From assembly GCF_033025475.1 (NCBI RefSeq), contig NZ_CP130322.1, positions 62,001-126,000 of the forward strand: a DNA stretch of 64,000 nucleotides, in the 5' to 3' direction. This stretch comes from Sphingomonas sp. C3-2 (GTDB lineage Bacteria > Pseudomonadota > Alphaproteobacteria > Sphingomonadales > Sphingomonadaceae). Both the position numbers and the translations under genes were made by a program. Below the pieces are notes generated by a model. It was given only the letters and a program-made list of their open reading frames with translations, searched no databases and was not told the DNA's origin. Below, one piece after another: positions 1 through 9,236 of this stretch (position 1 is its first letter; every line of letters starts with the position of its first letter).

Positions 1-2118
1 ACCTTTGGCGGACCGATCCCGACCCCCAATCTCGATCGGCTTGCGGAACGCGGGCTCGTCTATAATCGCTTCCATACAACCGCCATGTGCTCGCCGACGC
101 GTGCGGCACTGTTGACCGGGCGTAACCATCACGCCGTTGGAAATGGCATCGTTGCCAATTTATCGACCGGATTTCCTGGTTATAACAACCTGATGCCTGA
201 CAGTGCTGCCACGGTTGCAGAGGTTCTGCGTCAGAACGGTTATAATACGGCGATGTTTGGCAAGCATCACAATGCACCGGAGGCACATGTATCGCCTGAG
301 GGGCCATTCGATCTCTGGCCGACCGGGCTCGGTTTTGAGCAGTTTTATGGGTTCATGGCTGCTGAGACGAACCAGTTCACGCCAGCCCTCTATCGCGACA
401 CCACTGCCATCCCGACATTGACGGAAGGTGTGCTCGACAAAGCCTTGGCGGACGAGGCGATCCACTGGATCCATAGCCAGAAAGCCGCAGCTCCGGAAAA
501 GCCCTTCTTCATGTATTACGCAACGGGCTCGGCGCATGCCCCCGTCCAGGCGCCGGCCGAGTGGATCGCGAAGTTCAAGGGCCAGTTCGACAAGGGCTGG
601 GACGTCGTTCGCAGCGAAACTGCCGCCCGCCAGAAAAAACTCGGTGTGGTACCGGCCAATGCCAAGAATACTCCACGTCCCGATGGGATCCGCGCATGGG
701 CCGATATCAGCCCTGATGAACGCCGGATCAACGCGCGCATGATGGAGGCCTATGCCGCCATGCTCGCTTATCAGGATGATCAGATCGGCCGTATTCTCAG
801 CGAACTGGATCGGATGGGTGAGGGGGGCAATACCCTCGTCATGTTCATCGAAGGGGATAATGGCGCGGCTGCCGAGGCAGGGCCCAATGGCAGCACGAAC
901 CCTATGTCCAACTTTGCCAACGGGATGAAGGAGACCGTTCAGGATCTTGTCGACAATATCGACAAGATCGGCGGGCCTGAAACCGTCTCCAACTACGGCG
1001 ATGGCTGGGCTTGGGCTACCAACGCACCGTTCCGTATGTTCAAGCAATATGCCTCGCATCTCGGCGGCACGCGCAATGGTTTCGTGGTTTCATGGCCGGA
1101 TCGTATCAAGGCGCGCGGCGTCCGTGGCCAGTTCACCCATGTGGTGGACGTCATGCCGACGATCCTTGAAGTAACCGGCATCGCTGCGCCTGAACGAGTC
1201 AATGGTGTCGATCAGCAGCCGATCGATGGGGTCAGCTTCGCTTACAGTTTCGACAATGCATCTGCACCGGAGCGTCATACGACGCAATATTTCGAGATGA
1301 TGGGCAATCGCGCCATCTATCACAATGGCTGGCTCGCCAGCACGACACCGGAAGATGCGCCGTGGAAGGATGTTCGTGGCGGTGTCTTGCCCAGCGAATA
1401 TAAGTGGGAACTCTACGATCTTCGGAATGACTTTTCTCAAGCCAATGATCTGGCGGCAAAGCAACCCCAGCGACTTGCCGAGATGAAGGCCGTGTTCGAA
1501 GCCGAGGCAAGGCGCAACAATGTGCTCCCGCTCGACAATCGGCTTAATCTGGAACGCTTTTCGGCGGCCCAAAGCCAAAACCCGAAGCGCGATCGCTATG
1601 TCTATTGGGGCGGCAATCTCAGCATTCCGGCGCTGCGCGCGGCGCCGCTGCTTGCCCGTGGATTCCGGATCTCGGCCGATATCGACCTGTCTTCGGCACC
1701 CACCAATGGGCCGCTCGTGTCGCTTGGCAGCAAGTTTGGCGGTTGGGCCTTTTACGTCAAGGATGGTCGACCGATCGCGCTCATGGCTGCGACCCAGCAG
1801 AAGGGCGATCAATCGCGCGTTGCAGCACAGGCTCAATTGCCTGCCGGGAAATCCAATCTGGTATTCGAGTTCACCTACGATGGCGGCGTGAACGGCGGTG
1901 GGGAAATGGCGATCCTGTCCAATGGCAAGGAAATCGGTCGGGGCCGCATTGCCCGGACGATCTCGAAGCTGCCGGAAATGACCGATACGCTGGACATCGG
2001 CATCGATGCGGATACGCCGGTCACCGACGATTATGCGCTTGGCGAAGGATTTTCCGGCCATATCGAAAAGGTCGAAATATCTGTCGCCGCACCGGGGCGT
2101 CCCGGCCGCCCGAACTGA
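1..2118 (+). CDS. Sulfatase, type I (formylglycine-dependent), 5'-truncated by window edge
   Basis: The reading frame is open from base 1, so the N-terminus, including any signal peptide, lies outside the window. The sulfatase signature CSPTRAALLTGR begins at base 88; its Cys would be converted to formylglycine and hydrolyse a sulfate ester. An upstream N-L-D-R-L-A-E-R-G stretch and a downstream GDNGA metal-site motif fit the alkaline-phosphatase superfamily. The visible part is 705 residues, with a C-terminal beta-rich extension (about the last 180 residues) that looks like a carbohydrate/lectin-type sandwich. Only 21 bases separate it from its maturation enzyme at 2140, so the two are probably cotranscribed with the TonB receptor at 3264. 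The substrate is not readable from sequence; an aryl or steroid sulfate would fit the catabolic context. Confidence 0.93.
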   Translation, partial: TFGGPIPTPNLDRLAERGLVYNRFHTTAMCSPTRAALLTGRNHHAVGNGIVANLSTGFPGYNNLMPDSAATVAEVLRQNGYNTAMFGKHHNAPEAHVSPEGPFDLWPTGLGFEQFYGFMAAETNQFTPALYRDTTAIPTLTEGVLDKALADEAIHWIHSQKAAAPEKPFFMYYATGSAHAPVQAPAEWIAKFKGQFDKGWDVVRSETAARQKKLGVVPANAKNTPRPDGIRAWADISPDERRINARMMEAYAAMLAYQDDQIGRILSELDRMGEGGNTLVMFIEGDNGAAAEAGPNGSTNPMSNFANGMKETVQDLVDNIDKIGGPETVSNYGDGWAWATNAPFRMFKQYASHLGGTRNGFVVSWPDRIKARGVRGQFTHVVDVMPTILEVTGIAAPERVNGVDQQPIDGVSFAYSFDNASAPERHTTQYFEMMGNRAIYHNGWLASTTPEDAPWKDVRGGVLPSEYKWELYDLRNDFSQANDLAAKQPQRLAEMKAVFEAEARRNNVLPLDNRLNLERFSAAQSQNPKRDRYVYWGGNLSIPALRAAPLLARGFRISADIDLSSAPTNGPLVSLGSKFGGWAFYVKDGRPIALMAATQQKGDQSRVAAQAQLPAGKSNLVFEFTYDGGVNGGGEMAILSNGKEIGRGRIARTISKLPEMTDTLDIGIDADTPVTDDYALGEGFSGHIEKVEISVAAPGRPGRPN

Positions 2119-2139
2119 GACCAAGAGTAGGAACGGGTT

Positions 2140-3054
2140 TTGAACGACGGTATGATCGCGCTGGCAGGCGGCACATTTCGCATGGGGTCGGATGACCACT
2201 ATCCGGAAGAAGGTCCCGCACATCAGGTCGTGGTCGATCCGTTCCTTCTTGATGCAACCCCGGTCACCAACGCCCAGTATTCTGAATTCGTTCGGGCTAC
2301 CGGGCATGTTACCCTTGCTGAAACCGCTCCCGATCCGGCGGATTATCCCGGTATGCCACCCGAAATGGCGCAGCCGGGGTCGCTCGTGTTCGAACCCGTC
2401 CCCGGCCCGGTCGATCTGAACAATCCGCACAGTTGGTGGCGCTTTGCCTTCGGTGCCGATTGGCGCCACCCGCGCGGGCCGGGGTCGTCAATCGAAGGGA
2501 TGGATGCGCATCCCGTCGTGCATATCGCCTATGGTGACGCAGAGGCCTATGCGGCGTGGGCCGGCAAGCGATTGCCAACCGAGGCAGAATGGGAATTCGC
2601 CGCACGCGGTGGCCTGGATGGAGCCGCCTTCGCCTGGGGTGATGAACTGGACCTAGCAGGCGTCCCTCAGGCCAATTATTGGCAAGGGCAGTTTCCCGGT
2701 CATAACGAACTCCGGGACGGCCATATGTTTACTTCCCCGGTGCATGCCTTTCCAGCCAATGGTTATGGCCTGGCCGATATGATCGGTAATGTCTGGGAAT
2801 GGACCTCGGACTGGTTTTCTTCGAGGCATGATGTACCGCAAAAATCATGCTGCATTCCCCGCAATCCCCGCGGCGCAACCGAAGCGGAGAGCCGTGATCC
2901 CTGCATGCCTGATATCGCTATCGGCAGACGGGTGCTGAAAGGGGGCTCTCACCTTTGTGCTCCCAATTATTGCCAGCGTTATCGGCCCGCTGCGCGTTAT
3001 GCGCAGCCGATCGATACCTCCACTTCACACGTAGGGTTTCGCTGCGCCCGCTAG
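2140..3054 (+). CDS. Formylglycine-generating enzyme (sulfatase-maturing, SUMF1/FGE family)
   Basis: It oxidises the sulfatase active-site Cys to formylglycine with oxygen. At 304 aa it has the full FGE-sulfatase fold: GGTFRMGS at the N-terminus, RLPTEAEWEFAARGG in the middle and GNVWEWTSDW near 225. Cys273 and Cys278 (HLCAPNYC) match the copper-binding Cys pair of true FGEs, and the CCIPRNPRG segment is also present. This separates it from the many family members that only share the fold (EgtB, nitrite-reductase-associated proteins). The chosen start is TTG at 2140 because AGGA lies about 8 bases upstream; ATG at 2152 is the alternative. It has no signal peptide, so it would act on the sulfatase in the cytoplasm before export. 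The adjacent sulfatase is its obvious client. Confidence 0.93.
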   Translation: MNDGMIALAGGTFRMGSDDHYPEEGPAHQVVVDPFLLDATPVTNAQYSEFVRATGHVTLAETAPDPADYPGMPPEMAQPGSLVFEPVPGPVDLNNPHSWWRFAFGADWRHPRGPGSSIEGMDAHPVVHIAYGDAEAYAAWAGKRLPTEAEWEFAARGGLDGAAFAWGDELDLAGVPQANYWQGQFPGHNELRDGHMFTSPVHAFPANGYGLADMIGNVWEWTSDWFSSRHDVPQKSCCIPRNPRGATEAESRDPCMPDIAIGRRVLKGGSHLCAPNYCQRYRPAARYAQPIDTSTSHVGFRCAR

Positions 3055-3263
3055 GCGACACACGCCTGTCCCGTCCCCGAATGCATTCCGTCACGCGGCC
3101 CGGTTGCGTGGCGCGTCGGCATATGCGCACTTCACGACATTCAAGGGTGTTGAGCCTGAATATGGATTGATGTAACAAATTTAGGCTGCAGTCCAAAATT
3201 GGAGCGGCGCCAGAGTTCCAACGACACGAAGCCCGAAAAATATCGGGGGCGGGGGAGGTTAGA

Positions 3264-5702
3264 ATGAATACACGACGTAACGGCGTATCCGGCAATCAGT
3301 TGCGCGCGCTTTTCGAAAGCGCTTCGCCACTTCTTATCGCAGTTTCCATGGTTGGCGGCCTCTCAATGGCCAGCCCCGCAATTGCCCAGGACGAGCAGGG
3401 CGCCACTTCGGCAACAAGCCTTGATGATATCATCGTGACGGCGCGCCGTAAGGAAGAATCGCTTCAGTCAGTTCCGATCGCAGTTCAGGCGTTCAGCGGT
3501 GATGTGCTGACCGAACGCAATATTCAGGACGCGACCGACCTTCAGAAGATGGTTCCCGCGCTGACTACCTATCAGCAGGCGCGCGACGAAGTGACGCTGT
3601 CGATCCGCGGCCTTTCCAGCTCGGGCGCATCCGCTCAGGGCCAAAATCCGCGCGTCACCGCCTATTTCGCGCAGGTTCCGCTGCAGACCGGTGATAACGG
3701 CCCCGGCCGTTTCTTCGATCTTCAGAACGTTCAGGTCCTTAAAGGGCCTCAGGGCACGCTCTTCGGTCGTAACTCAACCGGCGGCGCGGTGCTCTACGAA
3801 CCGACGCGCCCACGCCATGAGCTCGGCGGCTATGTCAATCTGCAGCTCGGCCGCTTCAACGATCGCCAGATCGAAGGCGCGCTGAACCTGCCCGCCACCG
3901 ACACGCTCGCATTCCGCTTCGCTGCCAAGCGCGCCAAGCGCGATGGCTTCACGACGAACATCGTGACCGGTGAGGAACTGGATGATCGCGACTACTTCGC
4001 AGGTCGCGCATCGATGCTGTTCACGCCGACGGACAGCTTCGAAAACTTCCTGATGTTCGATTACATGCGCTCGGACACCAATGGTTCGTCGCAGCAGATT
4101 GCCGGGCTTGATCCGAACAAGATGTTCGCCCCCAGCGTTGCCGGGATCCCCGTTCCACTCTATCTGGGTGGGAACGGTCCGTCGCCCGCTGGATTGGCAA
4201 CCGATTTTCTAGGCACCCGGGCTGCAGCTCTCGCTGCCGGGCGCTTCTCGTTTGCGCCCGATCCAATCCTGCAAAATCAGGTGGCTACCCAGAACAGGCT
4301 TGGGCCGCGCATCGCGCAGTCTAGTGTAGACGGTGTTTCGCTCACCCGCAGCTGGGGCATCACCAATGTGACGAGCTACACGCTGTCGGATAATCTGACG
4401 ATCAAGAACATCTTCGGTTATCGTCGCCTGAAACAACTCAGCCGCTACGACCTTGATGGTACGGTGCTGCCGCTGCTCGACCAGATTACGCCGGATGGTG
4501 ACTGGTCGGTCAACCTGCGCCAGATCAGCGAAGAACTCCAGCTTCAGGGCAGCGCGCTTGACGGTAAGCTCGATTTCACCGTCGGCGGTTTTCTGCTCTG
4601 GCAGAACACGCCGTCGCCCCAGCGCTTGGTCCAGACGTCTCTGGGTACTCCTGCGCTCACGATTTCCGAGCCAACAGAACGTAGTCAGGCCGTGTTCGGG
4701 CAGTTCACCTATGATCTGTCGGATCTGCTCACGCAGGGGCTGAGCTTCACCGGTGGATATCGCTACACACACGATTACCGTTCGATCACGGCATCCAATT
4801 TCCGCGATCCTGCTGGTCGTTTTCCTGACTCGAGTTGTAGCTATGTTCGCGGATGCCCCACTTTTGTGAAGGAAAGCTTCAACGCTTCTTCATATAATCT
4901 GGGTCTCGATTATCAGGTCAATCAGGACACTTTGGTCTATTTCACCCATCGTCGTGGCTACCGTGCTGGCGGTCTGAACCCGCAGGCGGGTGATTTCGGG
5001 TTTGCTTACGAACCTGAAACGGTCATCGATTTCGAGGTTGGCCTCAAAACCGATTACAATATCGGCGGCATGGAAGGGCGTACCAATATCGCGGCCTTCC
5101 ATTCGAAGATGAAGGACGCGCAGGTCAGCCAATCCTTCTCGACGCTCAATCCGGTCAATAATCAGATTGCTCTCATCAACCTGATCGTCAACGCGGCTAC
5201 CGCGAAGATCAAGGGCATCGAAATCGACCAGACCCTTGTCCCCTTCGAGAATTTCAACCTTACGGCGTCCTATTCGTACACCGATGGCAAATACAGTTCG
5301 TTCACCGATGTGGCTACCGGCGATGAAATCACCAACCGCCCGTTCCCGTTCCTGGCAAAGCATCGCTTGAACCTCGGTGCGAGCTACAAGGTGCCGCTGT
5401 CGCAGGATTGGGGTGATCTCACCTTCGGCGCAAACTGGGCGTATTCGAGCAAGTACGACCTGTCGGTCTTCCCGGATCCGCTTGGCGTCGAAAATGGCTA
5501 TAACCAGCTCGATCTGCGTCTTCAGTGGGCCAATTTCGGCGATCGCGACGTCTCGATCAGCCTGTTCGCCAACAACGTGACGAAGGAACTGTACAAGATC
5601 GGTGGTGTGCCGATCTACTCGGTCCTCGGCTCGACCTCGGTCATCTACAACGAACCGCGTACCTGGGGCCTTCAGCTCCGCTACGGCTTCGGCAGCAAGT
5701 AA
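3264..5702 (+). CDS. TonB-dependent outer-membrane receptor
   Basis: This 812-aa protein has a signal peptide ending near ASPAIAQ (about residue 46), a TonB-box/plug start (DDIIVTARRKEE), the plug motif VLKGPQGTLFGRNSTGGAV, and a 22-strand-type barrel ending in a terminal aromatic-rich strand (LQLRYGFGSK). A strong ribosome-binding site, GGGGGAGG (3251-3258), precedes the ATG. It would import a scarce or bulky substrate across the outer membrane. Its place 209 bases after the sulfatase/FGE pair suggests the sulfated compound or its product. It resembles the other two receptors of the window (21119, 58426) in plug sequence. A rho-independent terminator follows. The 3055-3263 gap must hold any separate promoter; I see no clear -35/-10 pair in it. 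Confidence 0.95.
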   Translation: MNTRRNGVSGNQLRALFESASPLLIAVSMVGGLSMASPAIAQDEQGATSATSLDDIIVTARRKEESLQSVPIAVQAFSGDVLTERNIQDATDLQKMVPALTTYQQARDEVTLSIRGLSSSGASAQGQNPRVTAYFAQVPLQTGDNGPGRFFDLQNVQVLKGPQGTLFGRNSTGGAVLYEPTRPRHELGGYVNLQLGRFNDRQIEGALNLPATDTLAFRFAAKRAKRDGFTTNIVTGEELDDRDYFAGRASMLFTPTDSFENFLMFDYMRSDTNGSSQQIAGLDPNKMFAPSVAGIPVPLYLGGNGPSPAGLATDFLGTRAAALAAGRFSFAPDPILQNQVATQNRLGPRIAQSSVDGVSLTRSWGITNVTSYTLSDNLTIKNIFGYRRLKQLSRYDLDGTVLPLLDQITPDGDWSVNLRQISEELQLQGSALDGKLDFTVGGFLLWQNTPSPQRLVQTSLGTPALTISEPTERSQAVFGQFTYDLSDLLTQGLSFTGGYRYTHDYRSITASNFRDPAGRFPDSSCSYVRGCPTFVKESFNASSYNLGLDYQVNQDTLVYFTHRRGYRAGGLNPQAGDFGFAYEPETVIDFEVGLKTDYNIGGMEGRTNIAAFHSKMKDAQVSQSFSTLNPVNNQIALINLIVNAATAKIKGIEIDQTLVPFENFNLTASYSYTDGKYSSFTDVATGDEITNRPFPFLAKHRLNLGASYKVPLSQDWGDLTFGANWAYSSKYDLSVFPDPLGVENGYNQLDLRLQWANFGDRDVSISLFANNVTKELYKIGGVPIYSVLGSTSVIYNEPRTWGLQLRYGFGSK

Positions 5703-5727
5703 CTACCTCCCGAAGAAAACTGGAGAG

Positions 5728-5754
5728 GGGCCATCGCAAGATGGCCCTTTTTTT
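5728..5754 (+). terminator. Rho-independent terminator after TonB receptor
   Basis: A perfect 8-bp stem GGGCCATC/GATGGCCC with a GCAA tetraloop is followed by seven Ts. It starts 26 bases after the receptor's stop codon. Confidence 0.93.
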
Positions 5755-5773
5755 GTTCAGATTGGAACGTTGT

Positions 5774-6214
5774 TCAATCCGAGTGACTGCGAATATAGGC
5801 GATCAGATCTGCGCGATCGAGGGGATCCGGGACGCCCGCAAATATCATCTTGGTCGCTGGAACCACTTTTTGAGGGTCTTCCATCCACGCATCCAATGTA
5901 GAGGCGTCCCACCGTCCGTTCGCATTCTGTAAAGCAGCGGTATAGCTGTAACGTGCGCTGTGCTGGCCCAAACGCTGGCCGAAAATGCCATACAGATTTG
6001 GTCCGCCGAAGTCTGGAGCGCCCTTGCCGATCTTGTGGCATGCTGCACATTGCCGAAATTTACGCTCCCCTGAATCGACATCCGCCACTGCCAGCAGCGC
6101 TTCGAGCGTCGGGTTCGGCCCAGCAGCGTTGAGGCGCTCTTCGCGCCTGTCATCATTACAACTGGCAAGAGCGAAGAGCAGCAGGATGGAAACAATAGTT
6201 CGATTGATGTGCAA
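5774..6214 (-). CDS. Class I cytochrome c, lipoprotein-type signal
   Basis: A 146-aa protein with a lipobox-like signal end (LLFALASC, Cys19), suggesting a lipid-anchored periplasmic c-type cytochrome. The heme-binding CAACH motif lies near residue 57, followed by FGGPNLYGIFG and a probable Met ligand in PATKMIF, as in the cytochrome c-552/c550 family ('c4/mono-heme' type). The last residues DLIAYIRSHS form the usual C-terminal helix. A good ribosome-binding site (AGGAGG) precedes the start. It lies 99 bases beyond the enoyl-CoA hydratase gene and could be the tail of that operon or a separate unit. It may take electrons from a periplasmic dehydrogenase, but none is adjacent. Confidence 0.88.
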   Translation of the reverse strand: MHINRTIVSILLLFALASCNDDRREERLNAAGPNPTLEALLAVADVDSGERKFRQCAACHKIGKGAPDFGGPNLYGIFGQRLGQHSARYSYTAALQNANGRWDASTLDAWMEDPQKVVPATKMIFAGVPDPLDRADLIAYIRSHSD

Positions 6215-6313
6215 GGGAGCCTCCTGGGGCTGCCCCTACACATAAGGCCCTATGCGCAATAGTGGACCAAGTGTCTCATATTCGCTGCGGGCGCATAGTT
6301 ACTTGAATGTCCG

Positions 6314-7081
6314 TTAAGCGCCTTGCCAGACAGGCTCCCGCTTCTCTGAAAATGCCCGCGGACCTTCTTGGGCATCGGCGCTGCAATAGGCGCGTTCCCA
6401 GGCCAGGCGAGCGGCATCAAGCGCCGCGCTACGCCCCATCTCGGTTGCCAGCATGACCGTTTGCCGTGCAGCTGCAATCGATAGCGGTGCGCCTTTCAGG
6501 ATATCGTGTGCAAGCCCAATCGCTTCGGCCATCAGTCGCTCCGGCGACGTCAGACGATTGACCAGACCGATTTCATAGGCGCGCTCGGCCGAGATCGGCG
6601 CCCCGGTCAGCAGGATTTCCATCATGATGCGCTGCGGGATCATGTGGATCAGGGGAGCGGCCCAGGGGCATCCGCGACCAACGCGCACTTCGGTTACCGC
6701 AAAACGCGCTGCCGTGCTGGCGACGCAGAGGTCGCATGCCTGCGCGAGCAACCAGCCGCCTGCAAAGGCCACGCCGTTTACCGCCGCAATGGTCGGTTTG
6801 CTCAGCGTAACATTGTCCCCGGGCACCGGAAACATGGAGCGTGGCGGGATCGTCAACTGGCTATCGGTCATTTCCTTCAGATTGCCGCCCGCGCAAAAGG
6901 CCTTGTCCCCGGCCGCCGTCAGGATCGCGATCCGCATCTGCGCGTCATTCTCGAAACGATCCCAGGCGTCGAAAAGGCCTGCGCGTACATCCCGACCAAG
7001 GCTGTTGCGTTCTTCCGGCCGGTTGATCGTGATGATGGCGATCCCGTCTTCCCGGGCCTCGAACAGGACGGCGTCGTTCAT
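6314..7081 (-). CDS. Enoyl-CoA hydratase/isomerase (crotonase family)
   Basis: This 255-aa crotonase-fold protein starts with ATG at 7081, sharing one base with the upstream stop (TGATG), which indicates translational coupling to the CoA-transferase. The oxyanion-hole segments are present (KAFCAGGNLKEM near 65, AFAGGWLLAQACDL near 105). The usual Glu of the second catalytic loop is in a Pro/Trp-rich segment (GRGCPWAAP), so hydratase and other crotonase activities are both possible. In this operon its expected role is to hydrate the carboxylated enoyl-CoA made by the neighbouring acyl-CoA carboxylase, as LiuC and AtuE do in the leucine and acyclic-terpene pathways. Confidence 0.88.
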   Translation of the reverse strand: MNDAVLFEAREDGIAIITINRPEERNSLGRDVRAGLFDAWDRFENDAQMRIAILTAAGDKAFCAGGNLKEMTDSQLTIPPRSMFPVPGDNVTLSKPTIAAVNGVAFAGGWLLAQACDLCVASTAARFAVTEVRVGRGCPWAAPLIHMIPQRIMMEILLTGAPISAERAYEIGLVNRLTSPERLMAEAIGLAHDILKGAPLSIAAARQTVMLATEMGRSAALDAARLAWERAYCSADAQEGPRAFSEKREPVWQGA

Positions 7082-8352
7082 CAATATCCCCTTTTTTGAA
7101 AGGCGTGCGCTTCGCGGCTCAGATCTTCGCGAAAATCCGGATGCGCGATGGCGATCATGCGTCGCATTCGTTCATCAAGCGGCTGCCCTTTAAGCTCGGC
7201 CGCGCCATATTCTGTCACGATGATGTCGACTTCACTGCGTGCCGTAGTGACGGGGCCGCCAAGCTGGTCGACAATGCGGCTAGAGGCGCCTCTACGGCCC
7301 GTCGCGGGCAGGGCGATAATCGAGCAGCCCCCTGCAGATCGGCTTGCGGCGCGAACATAATCGACCTGTCCCCCGGTGCCACCGATATAGGCATTGCCGA
7401 TCGCCTCGGCATTGACCTGCCCGGTCAGGTCCACCTCGACCGCCGAATTGATGCTAACAAGGCGCGGAAGGGCGGCAAGGGCGGCATCGCCATGCGTGTG
7501 CCGGGAAGCTTTCAGAAGCAGCGCCGGATTGCGATGCGCGAAATCATAGAGGCGCCGTGTACCGATCAGCGCGCCGCTCACCGAAACACCGCGATCGATG
7601 GGCTTGGTCGCATTGGTGACGGCGCCGGCATGCACCAGATCGACCAGCCCGTCGCCGATCATCCCCGAATGGATCCCCAGATCCCTGCGATCGCCGAGCA
7701 ATTGGAAAAGCGCATCGGGCACCGCACCGATGCCAAGCTGTAGTATCGCGCCGTCACCGATATATCGTGCCGCATGTGCGGCAATGGCGCGGTCAGTCTC
7801 TCCGATCTCGACCGGAGCCACTTCGGTCGGCGGGCGGGAGGTTTCGATCCGATAGTCGATGGCGCTCGCATCGAGCCATGCGTCGCAGGTGCTGTGCGGA
7901 ATCTGGTCGTTGACCTCGGCAATGACGATGCGTGCCTTGGCGAGCGCCGACTGGATATAGTCATTGATAAGCCCGAAGCTGTGGCGCCCCTGATCATCGG
8001 CCGGGCTGATCTGAACCATCGCGATGTCGCAGCCGATATGGCCCGTCTCGATCAGCCGACCGATCTGCCCGACATGACAGGGGATGATGCCAAGGCGCCC
8101 GGTTGCGGCCAGCGCGCGCATCGTCCCGATCGCGCCCATGCTCGTCAGTCGGATGCCATCGGTCATCTCGGGCGTGAGAATCTTAGAAAAGCTCGAGGCT
8201 GCAAAGGCGTTGACTGGGCCGATGCTATGGCGTTGTGCAATCAATGCCTCAATCAGTGTCGCGGGTTCGCCGCAACCATGGCCCCAGACGATGTGATCGC
8301 CGGGCGTAATGATTGACGACAGATCGAGATCGGCATCGAGGCGGGTGCTCAC
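7081..8352 (-). CDS. CoA-transferase (acetyl-CoA hydrolase/4-hydroxybutyrate CoA-transferase family)
   Basis: This 423-aa member of the Cat1/4HB-CoA-transferase family moves CoA between carboxylic acids through a glutamyl-CoA intermediate. The likely catalytic Glu is in SAVEVDLTGQVNAE, and the C-terminal half has the conserved GGTGGQVDYVRA and VTEYGAAELKGQ segments. I chose GTG at 8352 because it forms a GTGA overlap with the upstream lyase stop and gives a protein of family length. A longer in-frame opening continues into the lyase gene but has no family similarity. In context it may activate the substrate acid or the acetoacetate released by the BKACE enzyme, using acetyl-CoA or succinyl-CoA. 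Confidence 0.88.
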   Translation of the reverse strand: MSTRLDADLDLSSIITPGDHIVWGHGCGEPATLIEALIAQRHSIGPVNAFAASSFSKILTPEMTDGIRLTSMGAIGTMRALAATGRLGIIPCHVGQIGRLIETGHIGCDIAMVQISPADDQGRHSFGLINDYIQSALAKARIVIAEVNDQIPHSTCDAWLDASAIDYRIETSRPPTEVAPVEIGETDRAIAAHAARYIGDGAILQLGIGAVPDALFQLLGDRRDLGIHSGMIGDGLVDLVHAGAVTNATKPIDRGVSVSGALIGTRRLYDFAHRNPALLLKASRHTHGDAALAALPRLVSINSAVEVDLTGQVNAEAIGNAYIGGTGGQVDYVRAASRSAGGCSIIALPATGRRGASSRIVDQLGGPVTTARSEVDIIVTEYGAAELKGQPLDERMRRMIAIAHPDFREDLSREAHAFQKRGY

Positions 8353-9236
8353 GCCGCCGCCCCCAGCGTCAGCACCGCCTGCGCGCGCAACAAATGGGGG
8401 CGGTCGAGCATCTGGCCTTTGAACCCCAATGTCCCGGCCTGCGGATTGGCTGCGAAAAGAGCCACGATTTCCTGGGCCTCGGCGAGTTCGGCGGCGGTGG
8501 GCGTGAAGGCGTGGTTGATCACCGATACCTGATCGGGATGGATGGCAATCATGCCCTGGAAGCCCGCTTTTCGCGCCTCGACGGCGGTGCATGCAAGCCC
8601 GTCCATATCCCTGAAGTCGCCGTGCATGGTCTCGATCGCCGCCACGCCTGCAACTGCCGATCCGGTCACGCAAAGTGAGCGCGCCATTTGATAGGGGAAG
8701 CTGTAAGTCCCGTCTTCAGCCCGGTTGGATATCGCGCCGATCGCAGTGGCGAGATCCTCCGCCCCCCAGGTCAGTGCGGTCAGTCGTGCGATGCCCGCAT
8801 AGCTGTGCGTCTGATACAGGGCTTCGGCCGTTTCGGTTGCAACGATGATGATGCGCGTTACGCCCTCCTCGCGCCCTGAAGCGGCTTCGAATGCGGACAA
8901 GAAATGGGAAAGCTTTTCCACATCAGAGCGTGATCGCACCTTTGGAAGCATGATGCCCGCAGGAGCGGCAGGCATGATCGTGGCAAGATCAAGCAAAGCG
9001 TGCATAGTGTGCAGCGGATTGATGCGGACCCAGACGCGGCGTGTCTGATCCGGCTGCCCCTGAAGCATGTCACGCGCCATCCGTCGGGCGGTGGGCTTTT
9101 CGGATTCTGCAATCGCGTCTTCTAGATCCAGCAGGATCACATCGGCTTCGCTCGCCAGCGCGCGGGCGAATTTGCGTTCGCTGTCGGCCGGAACGAAAAG
9201 CCAGGACCGGCGGCGCACGGGATCAGAAACCGACAT
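8349..9236 (-). CDS. CitE/HpcH-type CoA-ester lyase
   Basis: A 295-aa protein of the HpcH/HpaI-citrate-lyase-beta family (TIM barrel, Mg-dependent C-C cleavage of hydroxyacyl-CoA esters). Visible motifs are RRSWLFVPADSERK at the start, LLDLEDAI, a WVRINPL segment, GIMLPKV, TETAEAL and TWGAEDLATAIG, carrying the acidic metal ligands. The start at ATG 9236 overlaps the BKACE gene by 14 bases; an N-terminal extension in frame looks non-coding. Relatives cleave citramalyl-, malyl- or methylmalyl-CoA. In this operon it occupies the place HMG-CoA lyase has in leucine degradation, so cleavage of a 3-hydroxy-3-substituted-glutaryl-CoA to acetyl-CoA plus a beta-keto acid is proposed. Confidence 0.87.
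   Translation of the reverse strand: MSVSDPVRRRSWLFVPADSERKFARALASEADVILLDLEDAIAESEKPTARRMARDMLQGQPDQTRRVWVRINPLHTMHALLDLATIMPAAPAGIMLPKVRSRSDVEKLSHFLSAFEAASGREEGVTRIIIVATETAEALYQTHSYAGIARLTALTWGAEDLATAIGAISNRAEDGTYSFPYQMARSLCVTGSAVAGVAAIETMHGDFRDMDGLACTAVEARKAGFQGMIAIHPDQVSVINHAFTPTAAELAEAQEIVALFAANPQAGTLGFKGQMLDRPHLLRAQAVLTLGAAA

Noticed and set aside
8353-8673. An in-frame extension would make the CoA-transferase about 107 residues longer.
   Set aside because: The extension lies inside the lyase gene and has no family similarity; GTG 8352 gives the normal length and a GTGA overlap.
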